From Verrucomicrobiales bacterium (GTDB lineage: Bacteria > Verrucomicrobiota > Verrucomicrobiia > Verrucomicrobiales > DEV007): 6,022 nt of DNA. The DNA lies in the NCBI GenBank assembly GCA_022424805.1, contig JAKMGR010000097.1, positions 1 through 6,022 on the forward strand, read 5' to 3'. This document shows positions 1-6,022 of the stretch, piece by piece. The notes beneath the pieces were generated by a model, which had not been told where the DNA came from, made no database searches, and saw only the letters and a list, made by a program, of their open reading frames with translations. The position numbers and the translations under genes were made by a program. The number at the start of each line of letters is the position of its first letter. Position 1 is the first letter of the stretch.

Positions 1-122
1 ACCCTAAGGGCGCCAATGTCGAGGCGGCCCTGTTTCTTGAGAAGCGAACGCAACTTCGCCGATGCCCCATCGAGCACCTTGATCAGCGTTTCGTTACCTT
101 TCTTGAAATTGATTTCGGACAC
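1..122 (-). CDS. Unrecognised protein, N-terminal 40 residues only (cut by the left edge)
   Basis: This is the start of a gene that runs off the left edge. The minus strand is open from a GTG codon at 122-120 to base 1. The other two minus-strand frames meet stops within about 13 codons. The visible protein begins MSEINFKKGNETLIKVLDG and continues with a Lys/Leu/Arg-rich, probably helical stretch. There is no signal peptide or membrane segment in the visible part. GTG was chosen because it is the only standard start codon between here and the in-frame TAA at 176-174, which is the stop of the helicase gene; the two genes share a frame, 51 nt apart. No Shine-Dalgarno sequence precedes the GTG (the upstream bases are pyrimidine-rich). 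I do not recognise the family, and 40 residues are too few to assign a function. The natural-looking composition and the position just after a same-strand gene support a real gene. Confidence 0.6.
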   Translation of the reverse strand, partial: MSEINFKKGNETLIKVLDGASAKLRSLLKKQGRLDIGALR

Positions 123-173
123 GGCGGGAAAATCGGATAGGGCGGGGAAGGGTGCAAGGGGAATCGGTGAATT

Positions 174-2177
174 TTACCCCGACAGCATCTGCTTCATCTG
201 CTCGAAGTAATCCTCGGCGACCGCTTCCTCGACAGGGGCGGAAGCCAGCTCTTCGTGATCAGATTCGTCTATTTCTTCCTTGTTGAGTTCGCGGAAAAAG
301 GAACTCGCCTGACAAGGGAGATTGTCTCCGTAGCGACGACGGCTATGGCACCAGGTAATGGTGAGATCTTCCATCGCACGGGTAATTCCGACATAGAAAA
401 GTCGGCGCTCCTCGTCGCGGGTTCCTTCTTCGATCGAGCGGGAGTGGGGGAGGATGCCGTCCTCGACTCCGACGATGAAGCTCACTGCAAATTCAAGGCC
501 TTTGGCAGCGTGCATAGTGATGAGGGAAACCCCCTCGCCGCCGTCATCGTCTTTGTCTTCCTTATCCTGAGCAAGTGAAACGCTATCAAGGAATCCGCGC
601 AATCCGCGTTTCGATTTTTCAATATGGTGGTGCATTCCCTCGATCAGTTCAGCGACATTTCTGCGACGCATGTCGACTTCCTCGGGAGTCTTGCAGTTCT
701 TTTTGAGGAAATCGGAATACTCGATCTCCTTGAGAAGTTCCTCAGTCATCGTCGCATAATTTGCCGAGTCTGTATGAGCGGAATCGCTGTATCGGTGAAG
801 AAAGTCGCAGAATGCTTCGATCGCATTCTGAGCGCGCTTCGTGAGGGTGGCGAGAAACTCGAAGTCGTTCAGCGTTTCGAAGATGCTGATCTGGTGATCG
901 ATGCTGAATTGAGTCGCGAGAGCGATGGTTCCCTGTCCAATGCCTCGTGATGGGGTCCCGATGACTCGCAGCAGGCTGACATCGTCGTCGTGGTTGAGGA
1001 ACAGATTCAGGTAGGCGAGAACGTCTTTTATTTCTCTGCGTTCATAGAATGATTGGCCACCGATGAGTTTGTAAGGAACCTCGGCCTCACGAAGAGCTTC
1101 CTCAAGCAAGCGCGACTGGCTGTTCATCCGAAATTGGATCGCGATGTCGTCGTATTTCCGGCGGTCGATCCGGTGGCATTCGAGAATTTCCGCTACGATC
1201 CACTCCGCTTCCGTCTCTGCATCCGGCATAGATACCAGTCGAATCTTTTCTCCTTCGCCACGACTGCTCCAGAGTGTTTTTTCGCGTCGGTCGATATTGT
1301 GCCGGATTAGGCTGTTGGCGAGACGGAGAATGCGATTGGTTGAGCGGTAATTTTCCTCGAGCTTGATGACTTTGGGATTCGGAAAGAATCGCTCAAAATC
1401 TAGAATGTTCGTGATATCAGCACCGCGCCAGCCATAAATACTCTGGTCGTCGTCGCCGACGACGCAGACATTCTGCTCGGGTCCGACGAGATTGCGGAGC
1501 AGGCTCATCTGGAGATGATTCGTATCCTGAAACTCATCGACCATAATGAAGCGAAACTTCCGCTGCCATTCTTTCCGCACATCGGGATTTTCTTCGAGAG
1601 CGCGCACGGCGAGAATCATGAGATCATCGAAATCGACGGCGTTGAGCGCTTTGAGCTCTTTCTGGTAGGTGCGGTAGACTTCGGCAATGAGGGCATCTTC
1701 CTGATCACTGACTGGCTGGCCTGAGTTTTTCGCCTGGCTGATCATCATGTTTGCCATTTTCGGATCGAGACTTTCGTCTTTTCCGAGTTTGCGAACGATG
1801 ATTCGTTTCAGTAGGCCGATCTGGTCGCTCTGGGTGTAGATCGTGAATGTTTTTTTGTATCCGAGCCGTTCGATGCATGAGCGGAGGACGCGCACGCAAA
1901 GACTGTGAAAGGTGCAAATGGTAGTGTCCTTGGCCATGCCCTCCTCGACCATTGTGCCGACGCGCTCGCGCATTTCATTAGCTGCCTTGTTCGTGAAGGT
2001 GACGGCGAGAATCTGGCTCGCCGGAATATCGTTGTAAAGCATCCCGGCGATGCGAGTCGTGACGACACGGGTTTTCCCCGTGCCAGCACCGGCAAGAATA
2101 AGAACGGGTCCGTGAATATGTTCGGCCGCAGCGCGCTGCGGTTCGTTCAGGCCGAGAAGGCCCTTGTTTGCCGTCAT
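174..2177 (-). CDS. UvrD/PcrA/Rep-type superfamily 1A DNA helicase
   Basis: This is a complete 667-residue ATP-dependent 3'-5' DNA helicase/translocase. All the family motifs can be read in order: Q motif LNEPQRAA (10-17), Walker A AGAGTGKT (29-36, Lys35), motif Ia VTFTNKAA (59-66), Ib TFHSLC (89-94), motif II VDEFQDT (213-219), motif III from GDDDQSIYGWRGA (241-253, Gln245), motif IV ENYRST (275-280, Arg278), motif V TMHAAKGLEF (554-563) and motif VI YVGITRA (595-601, Arg600). The 2B insertion lies at about 380-550. Family members unwind DNA in excision repair, mismatch repair, replication restart and removal of stalled RNA polymerase. The length matches Rep (about 670), and the protein ends in a short acidic tail (about 632-667) instead of the longer C-terminal extension of UvrD and PcrA. 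Local similarities are mixed, for example PcrA-like GADITNIL and a Rep-like block around motifs V-VI, so no orthologue symbol is assigned. The ATG at 2177-2175 gives the normal N-terminus, although no Shine-Dalgarno sequence precedes it. The gene starts 32 nt after the DUF4870 gene. Confidence 0.95.
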   Translation of the reverse strand: MTANKGLLGLNEPQRAAAEHIHGPVLILAGAGTGKTRVVTTRIAGMLYNDIPASQILAVTFTNKAANEMRERVGTMVEEGMAKDTTICTFHSLCVRVLRSCIERLGYKKTFTIYTQSDQIGLLKRIIVRKLGKDESLDPKMANMMISQAKNSGQPVSDQEDALIAEVYRTYQKELKALNAVDFDDLMILAVRALEENPDVRKEWQRKFRFIMVDEFQDTNHLQMSLLRNLVGPEQNVCVVGDDDQSIYGWRGADITNILDFERFFPNPKVIKLEENYRSTNRILRLANSLIRHNIDRREKTLWSSRGEGEKIRLVSMPDAETEAEWIVAEILECHRIDRRKYDDIAIQFRMNSQSRLLEEALREAEVPYKLIGGQSFYERREIKDVLAYLNLFLNHDDDVSLLRVIGTPSRGIGQGTIALATQFSIDHQISIFETLNDFEFLATLTKRAQNAIEAFCDFLHRYSDSAHTDSANYATMTEELLKEIEYSDFLKKNCKTPEEVDMRRRNVAELIEGMHHHIEKSKRGLRGFLDSVSLAQDKEDKDDDGGEGVSLITMHAAKGLEFAVSFIVGVEDGILPHSRSIEEGTRDEERRLFYVGITRAMEDLTITWCHSRRRYGDNLPCQASSFFRELNKEEIDESDHEELASAPVEEAVAEDYFEQMKQMLSG

Positions 2178-2209
2178 AGGTTTTGTGCGGGGAGACGGAA
2201 AGGGTGATC

Positions 2210-2821
2210 TTAGCTGATCAGGCGGAGTGCGAAGGGGTAGCGGTAGGCTTTACCTTTGTTGGCGTCTACGCCTCCGAGGATCGCGAGGATGATGCTGAAG
2301 AGCCAAATGCAGGGGCTCAGAATGATGCTGGCGCATCCTCCGGTAAGAGCACCGAGAATCATGCTGACGACGTGGGAGATCAGAATCGTGATCTGAAAGT
2401 TCGTTGCCTCTTTGCCCTGATCATCGACGAAGGGACTTTCGTCCTTTTTGATCATCCAGATGATGAGTGGACCAACAATGCACGTTACGCCGCCAAGAAT
2501 GTGGGCAAGCATCCCCATCGTTCTCTCGTCGCTTTCACCGAGTTTGCCCTGACCGAGGCCGATGCCTGCTGTAGAAGGTACTGCGGCAGCTTCCTTGACG
2601 GATTCGACTGCGCTGTCGACGGCTTCGGCGGTTTTTTCTGCAGCAGATTCTACGGCTTCGCCGGCAGAGTCGACAGCCTTATCAACCGCCTCGCCTGCAT
2701 CATCGCCGGCAGAGTCGACAGCCTTATCAACTGCCTCGCCTGCATCATTGACAGCATCATCGACCGGATTGTCTTCTTCCGGATTCGGGTCCATTGGCGG
2801 CGGGGTATCCTGATCACTCAT
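2210..2821 (-). CDS. DUF4870-domain membrane protein with an acidic Ala-rich repeat N-terminus
   Basis: This is a 203-residue protein in two parts. Residues 1-25 are rich in Pro, Asp and Glu. Residues 26-80 are Ala/Asp/Glu-rich and probably helical; a 15-residue unit, DAGEAVDKAVDSAGD/E, occurs twice at 26-40 and 41-55 and then decays into looser AVES/AEAVDS copies. Residues 95-203 match the DUF4870 (Tic20-like) family. They start ESDERTMGMLAHILGG, carry the typical block GPLIIWMIKKDESPFVDDQG (117-136) followed by KEATNFQ, and contain about three hydrophobic segments (about 103-124, 143-160 and 164-184). The domain is widespread in bacterial membranes, but I know of no established function. 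The repeat region has no signal peptide and probably faces the cytoplasm (inference). The frame stays open to a TTG at 2857, but the ATG at 2821-2819 is preferred because it gives MSDQDTPPP and removes an implausible N-terminus. AGTAGG abuts this ATG, too close for a normal Shine-Dalgarno site. The gene follows the sulfatase by 87 nt and precedes the helicase by 32 nt. Confidence 0.88.
   Translation of the reverse strand: MSDQDTPPPMDPNPEEDNPVDDAVNDAGEAVDKAVDSAGDDAGEAVDKAVDSAGEAVESAAEKTAEAVDSAVESVKEAAAVPSTAGIGLGQGKLGESDERTMGMLAHILGGVTCIVGPLIIWMIKKDESPFVDDQGKEATNFQITILISHVVSMILGALTGGCASIILSPCIWLFSIILAILGGVDANKGKAYRYPFALRLIS
2658..2747. repeat. 45-bp tandem duplication inside the DUF4870 gene
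   Basis: Two adjacent 45-bp copies, 2658-2702 and 2703-2747, differ at one base: aaccgcc in the first and aactgcc in the second. The length is a multiple of three, so each copy encodes 15 residues of the Ala/Asp/Glu helix in frame, and the substitution is silent because both codons encode Ala. Near-identity at the DNA level points to a recent duplication by slippage or unequal recombination. The neighbouring protein-level copies have diverged much further. Confidence 0.93.
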
Positions 2822-2828
2822 CCTACTT

Positions 2829-2857
2829 GTGATAAATGGAAACGGCCCAAATCGCAA
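2829..2857 (-). promoter_or_regulatory. Candidate promoter for the DUF4870 gene, possibly leaderless
   Basis: In the 87-nt gap, the minus strand reads TTGCGA (2857-2852), a 17-nt spacer, then TATCAC (2834-2829). Each hexamer matches four of six bases of the sigma-70 consensus, at ideal spacing. The proposed -10 box ends 7 nt before the ATG at 2821, so transcription would begin at or very near the start codon and give a leaderless message. That would fit the lack of a usable ribosome binding site. Matches this weak arise by chance, so the call is tentative. Confidence 0.25.
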
Positions 2858-2873
2858 GCAAATTGGATTGCGA
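2852..2873. other. Operator-like inverted repeat TCGCAA-N10-TTGCGA
   Basis: There is a perfect 6-bp inverted repeat with a 10-bp centre (arms 2852-2857 and 2868-2873) in the gap between the sulfatase and DUF4870 genes. On the minus strand its downstream arm coincides with the candidate -35 hexamer, an arrangement expected of a repressor site. It is not a terminator, because no T-run follows. The arms are short, and chance occurrence cannot be excluded. Confidence 0.25.
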
Positions 2874-2908
2874 AATTGCGGGGAATGATCTGGCGGAGGA
2901 AGGGAAGT

Positions 2909-4297
2909 CTACTTCTTTGCCTTTCCCTTGGCTTTTCCCTTATTCTTCTTACTCTTGCCACCTTGGCGCTCGTCTGCTGCGAGTTCCGTGCCCTGCCCGA
3001 GATCTCCGCATTCTTTCATCCATGCGTCGAGTTGTTTGCGAAGCTCTTTCTTGATCTCGACGTGCTCGGGGGAGTCAGCGAGATTGTTCCATTCGTGCCA
3101 AGCCTTGCCGACTTCGTAGAGTTCGATACGGGGGCGGTGATGATATTTTTCCACGAGCAGCTTGGCTCGCTCGTCGCCCGCCTCGGCTTTTTCTTTCCAG
3201 GAAAGAAATTCCCCTGACTTCGTGCATGCGTTCGTGAATTTCGTCTTGGGCGTGAAATTGAGAATGAGGTTGTGAGTTTTGGATCGAACGCGGCGAATCC
3301 CGTAGGTGTCTGAGCCGGTGATGATCCCGCGAGTCGTCATGATGACGAAAGTGATGTCCTTGTGCTGGTCAGTTTCGCCTTTCAGCACGGGAAGGAAACT
3401 TTTTCCGTCGAGCGGTCCCGTTGCCTCAGCTGCTGCCGCATCCAGCAGGGTGGGAACTATGTCGACGTATTCGACGATCGCGTCAGTGCTCGATCCGTTT
3501 TCCACTTTCCCTGGCCAGCGCACGATGAGGGCAGTCTGGAGGCCGTTATCGTAGCAGGTCCATTTTGCGAAGGGCAGGCTGTTTCCCTGTTCGCTCGATA
3601 GCATCACAATGGTGTTCTCGGCCAGGCCGTGCTTGTCGAGCAGATCGAGGATTTGTCCAACCTGACTGTCGTAATAAGTGATCTCGGCGAGATACTTCGA
3701 CATTCCTTCGCGGGTTTCGGGAGTATCGAGAAGCCATGGTGGCAGCTTGATTTTCTCGGGCGGATATTGACTGGCATCCCCGTAGGTCCACGGCGTGTGT
3801 GGCTCGTTGGAGCAAGCGAAGAGGCAGAATGGTGTGCCGGCTTCTTTCGACTTGATCATCAGCTTTTCGATGACTTCCACATCGGGATTTTTCTTTCCGG
3901 AATATTCAAAAGGAAAGACGCTCTTGGGAGCAATGTGAGTTTTTCCGCTGAGCGCGACGCGGTAGCCGTGTGGCTTCAGGTGGTGAACAATACTTTTGGT
4001 GCCTTCCTTCGCGAAGGTGTGGTTCGGGTAGGCACCGCTTTTCACAGGATGAATTCCTGTGTAGAGGTTGTGCCGTGTCGGCGAACACATGGGCGCTGCT
4101 TGAAAGCAGTGCGTGAATCGCATTCCCTCTGACGCGAGTCGTTCAAAGTTCGGCGTGATCGCCTGGCCGCCGTAAACACTGAGGTCGGTGTGAGTCAGAT
4201 CGTCCGCATTGATGAAGACGATATTGGGCTTCTTTTCCGCACCAAATGAGCTGCTCGCTGCACAGAGGAGTGCAGCGAGCAGAGAAAACCGTTTCAT
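2909..4297 (-). CDS. Secreted formylglycine sulfatase, heparan N-sulfatase (SGSH)-like
   Basis: This is a complete 462-residue sulfatase that would hydrolyse sulfate from a glycan or related ester/sulfamate outside the cytoplasm. It begins with a Sec signal peptide (MKRFSLLAALLCAASSSFGA, likely cleaved after Ala20). Metal ligands Asp32-Asp33 follow in NADDL. The signature CSPTR (71-75) marks Cys71 for conversion to formylglycine by a maturase that is not in this window. Active-site SGKTH (117-121, Lys119 and His121) and the histidine of EPHTPW (His167) are present. Several blocks resemble human N-sulfoglucosamine sulfohydrolase: IAPKSVFPFEY, the LPPWLLDTPETR segment, THNLILNF and the C-terminal RIELYEVG...NNLADSP. 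The substrate is still a guess. Where most sulfatases have the ligand pair Asp-Asn/His (SDNG), this one has SSEQG (Glu236-Gln237), followed by Lys245. The last 17 residues are a Gly/Lys-rich basic tail. The ATG at 4297 has no Shine-Dalgarno sequence and lies 20 nt after the Gre-fusion stop. Confidence 0.93.
   Translation of the reverse strand: MKRFSLLAALLCAASSSFGAEKKPNIVFINADDLTHTDLSVYGGQAITPNFERLASEGMRFTHCFQAAPMCSPTRHNLYTGIHPVKSGAYPNHTFAKEGTKSIVHHLKPHGYRVALSGKTHIAPKSVFPFEYSGKKNPDVEVIEKLMIKSKEAGTPFCLFACSNEPHTPWTYGDASQYPPEKIKLPPWLLDTPETREGMSKYLAEITYYDSQVGQILDLLDKHGLAENTIVMLSSEQGNSLPFAKWTCYDNGLQTALIVRWPGKVENGSSTDAIVEYVDIVPTLLDAAAAEATGPLDGKSFLPVLKGETDQHKDITFVIMTTRGIITGSDTYGIRRVRSKTHNLILNFTPKTKFTNACTKSGEFLSWKEKAEAGDERAKLLVEKYHHRPRIELYEVGKAWHEWNNLADSPEHVEIKKELRKQLDAWMKECGDLGQGTELAADERQGGKSKKNKGKAKGKAKK
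4251..4282. other. Perfect 12-bp inverted repeat in the sulfatase signal-peptide codons
   Basis: The arms at 4251-4262 (CTGCTCGCTGCA) and 4271-4282 (TGCAGCGAGCAG) pair perfectly around an 8-nt loop; pairing stops at the next base. In the sulfatase message the hairpin starts 15 nt after the A of the start codon and spans codons 6-16 (Leu/Ala/Cys/Ser of the signal peptide). The loop in the message reads CUCCUCUG. Such a stem near the start codon could slow initiation, but a run of Leu and Ala/Ser codons also favours self-complementarity. Confidence 0.8.
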
Positions 4298-4317
4298 TTT
4301 GGGGTGGGAATAGGACT

Positions 4318-6022
4318 TCAGCCCTTGAAGGCTCCGATCGAAGAGATCTTGTATGCCTTTGCCACTCCTTCAGCACTGTGGAACTCAATCTCGTCCCCGG
4401 GCTTTTTGCCGAGGAGCTCGTTTCCGCGCTCAGACAGGTAAGCAATAATGCCCCTGTCAGGATCGGAGTCCCATGCGCCGAGAACGGTGTAAGTGAGAGC
4501 GTCGCCTCCGTCTGTGGATTCGAGCTTCACCACCGTTCCGATGGAAACCTGTGAGGTGTCGGTATCGGAAAAGTCGGTCGGTTGAGCGAGTTTGAGATCG
4601 CGCTCCCAGTCGCCCTGGCGTTTCATCAACACGCGCTGGTATTCCTTGGAAGACTTGTACTCGAAGTTCTCGCGAAGGTCGCCGTAAGAGCGCGCGACCT
4701 TGATGTCTTCGCGGTTTTGCGGGATTTCTTCCTTGATGAGCTTGTCGTAGGCAGCCTTGCGTTCGACGAGGCTTTCTTCGGAAACGATGAGAGCCTCGTC
4801 TTTTTTCTCTTCGCGTCCGGCGAGCAGATCCTGCACTTCGGGATGAAGTTTGATGACTCGAGCCACGAGCGACTTACGGGTCAATTCGTCGAACGAAGCG
4901 GAGTTGATGAGACGACCTGTGAAGTTGCGAATCGTGTTAATGTTCGCTCCATCGATGAGATCGGGGATCAAATCCCGGTCGTCTGCAACTAGGTCACGAA
5001 GACGGTTGGCTGAGCGAACCGCACCTTCATCATTCAGTTGGTCAGACTCCAGTGAGCTCATCACGTTGAGGCTGAGCGTTGGAGTGAAAACGGTCTGAGA
5101 AAGGCCCTTACGCTCGCGACAAATCCAAGCGAGAGCGTCGGAAGCCAGCGTGCGCTGCTGCAGACCCTCTTCCATGTATCCGACGAATGCGTCTTTTTCT
5201 CCCTCGGAATCGAGGTAGTTCGCAATCTCTGAAATGGAGCGGAGGTTGCACTCGGGAACGAGCCCGAGGAGTTTCTCTACCCACTCGTCGCTGAAGGCAT
5301 TCGGGAAACTGCGGAGGACCTGGCGCAAACGGGTCAGCGAAAGGTCTTCGAAAAGTCCGGGGATCGCACTCTCGTCATCCGAAAGAATGTCGGCAACGGT
5401 GATCTGACCATCAGGGCGCTCGTAGTCCTTGAGCTTGCCTTGGAGTTCTTCGCGAACGAGCAACAACTCGACAGCGGGAGCATACTGAAGTTTCACACCT
5501 TTCTTCGCGATGTCAGAAATTTCGTCAGCGAGATCGCCCAATTTTTCCGGGTTGTCTTTGAAGGCGGCGATGTCCTTAATGACAGCCTCGACGGCTTTCA
5601 CTTTCGCCTTCAGGTCGCGGGCTTCGCGAAAGTCTTCAATCAGTCCTTCCGATGGGTCGAAGTCTTTACCTCGCATTTCGAGCGGCTCCGTTCGCTTGGC
5701 AGGAACAATGAATCGGTTGTCCTCACGAAGTTTCTTTTTGGTGCTGTCCCACCAACTCTTGTATTTGCTTTCATCAACGACTCGGCCTTTCACCATTTCC
5801 TCGAGTTGATCGAGGTAAAGTTTGTCGTCGTGGCTGCTGAGTGCGAGGCCAACAAGGTTAACCGGATCAGCTTTCGCCATGTCCTGAAGTTCCTCAAGTG
5901 AAGTGAGGCGACGGGCGAGAAAGGAATCATCCGCAATCGGTGTCAGGGACATTCCTGCGAATTTCATCCCGAGTTCGTGACCGGGTTTATTCTCGAAGTC
6001 TACGACTACTTTCAAATTCAGT
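4318..6022 (-). CDS. GreA/GreB-family transcript cleavage factor fused to a long helical N-terminal region (5' end cut by the right edge)
   Basis: The reading frame is open from the right edge to a TGA at 4320-4318, giving 567 visible residues. A TTG at 6015 is the first start-like codon, but the frame continues upstream, so the true start is probably outside. Numbering here counts from that TTG. The last about 155 residues are a complete Gre factor. A coiled-coil finger (about 412-478) carries the tip motif GDLREN (445-450), whose Asp446 and Glu449 match the pair that holds the catalytic metal in the RNA polymerase secondary channel. The FKBP-like C-terminal domain (about 487-563) has IGTVVKLES, ADP-like DSDPDRGIIAY and LLGKKPGDEIEF. 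Free GreA is only about 158 residues. The roughly 410 residues ahead are helical, with KYKSWWDSTKKKL (84-96), a charged helix (about 125-198) and an Asp/Leu-rich region (205-400) without a recognised domain. Chlamydial GreA proteins have a similar extended layout. The likely role is rescue of backtracked RNA polymerase, and the extension's role is unknown. Confidence 0.88.
   Translation of the reverse strand, partial: LNLKVVVDFENKPGHELGMKFAGMSLTPIADDSFLARRLTSLEELQDMAKADPVNLVGLALSSHDDKLYLDQLEEMVKGRVVDESKYKSWWDSTKKKLREDNRFIVPAKRTEPLEMRGKDFDPSEGLIEDFREARDLKAKVKAVEAVIKDIAAFKDNPEKLGDLADEISDIAKKGVKLQYAPAVELLLVREELQGKLKDYERPDGQITVADILSDDESAIPGLFEDLSLTRLRQVLRSFPNAFSDEWVEKLLGLVPECNLRSISEIANYLDSEGEKDAFVGYMEEGLQQRTLASDALAWICRERKGLSQTVFTPTLSLNVMSSLESDQLNDEGAVRSANRLRDLVADDRDLIPDLIDGANINTIRNFTGRLINSASFDELTRKSLVARVIKLHPEVQDLLAGREEKKDEALIVSEESLVERKAAYDKLIKEEIPQNREDIKVARSYGDLRENFEYKSSKEYQRVLMKRQGDWERDLKLAQPTDFSDTDTSQVSIGTVVKLESTDGGDALTYTVLGAWDSDPDRGIIAYLSERGNELLGKKPGDEIEFHSAEGVAKAYKISSIGAFKG

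Noticed and set aside
1445..1470. Short GTCGTCG/CGACGAC palindrome
   Set aside because: It is the direct result of repeated Val/Asp codons in helicase motif III (VVGDDDQ), with almost no loop; no regulatory meaning is needed.
2822..2857. Upstream TTG start for the DUF4870 gene
   Set aside because: It would add 12 residues (MRFGPFPFITSR) that look like translated intergenic sequence, and the ATG at 2821 gives a typical acidic N-terminus.
2822..2908. Possible intrinsic terminator after the sulfatase
   Set aside because: The only inverted repeat in the gap has 6-bp arms and no following T-run on the minus strand, so it does not fit a rho-independent terminator.
2183..3217. 344-codon open frame on the plus strand
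   Set aside because: It lies fully antisense to the helicase start, the DUF4870 gene and the sulfatase C-terminus, all of which have clear family motifs. Its translation is repetitive and shows no recognisable domain, and the long frame is explained by the repeat and the codon bias of the opposite strand.
4043..4061. 7-bp inverted repeat CACAGGA-TGAAT-TCCTGTG inside the sulfatase gene
   Set aside because: It is short, lies mid-gene in conserved coding sequence after the CSPTR motif, and repeats of this size are expected by chance in 6 kb.
5440..5901. 153-codon plus-strand open frame opposite the Gre-fusion gene
   Set aside because: It is a shadow of the Gre-fusion gene, with Phe/Val-rich composition typical of the complement of Lys/Asp/Glu-rich codons and no domain signal.

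Overview
This window looks like ordinary chromosomal sequence from a Gram-negative bacterium, most likely of the PVC superphylum and probably Verrucomicrobiota. The taxonomic call is inference. It rests on a GreA-type factor carried at the end of a very long helical protein, as in Chlamydiae, and on a secreted formylglycine sulfatase with a lysine-rich tail, a type abundant in Verrucomicrobiota and Planctomycetota. No rRNA, tRNA, CRISPR array, insertion sequence or phage gene was seen.

All supported genes are on the minus strand, so transcription runs from right to left. In that order they are: a GreA/GreB-domain fusion protein cut at its N-terminus by the right edge (4318-6022); a secreted sulfatase resembling heparan N-sulfatase (2909-4297); a small membrane protein with a repetitive acidic N-terminus and a DUF4870 domain (2210-2821); a complete UvrD/PcrA/Rep-type DNA helicase (174-2177); and the first 40 codons of an unrecognised gene starting with GTG and cut by the left edge (1-122). 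The gaps between genes are 20, 87, 32 and 51 nt. No stretch of 300 bases lacks a gene, and no gap holds a convincing intrinsic terminator. The set could be one transcript, possibly with an internal promoter in the 87-nt gap.

The genes do not form an obvious pathway. The Gre protein and the helicase both belong to families that act on stalled RNA polymerase or DNA damage. The sulfatase would act outside the cytoplasm on sulfated glycans, and the DUF4870 protein is a membrane protein of unknown role. The more unusual points are the Gre fusion, the Glu-Gln pair replacing the usual Asp-Asn metal ligands in the sulfatase, a perfect 12-bp hairpin inside the sulfatase signal-peptide codons, a 45-bp in-frame tandem duplication in the DUF4870 gene, and the near absence of Shine-Dalgarno sequences. 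I found no convincing new multi-gene system.
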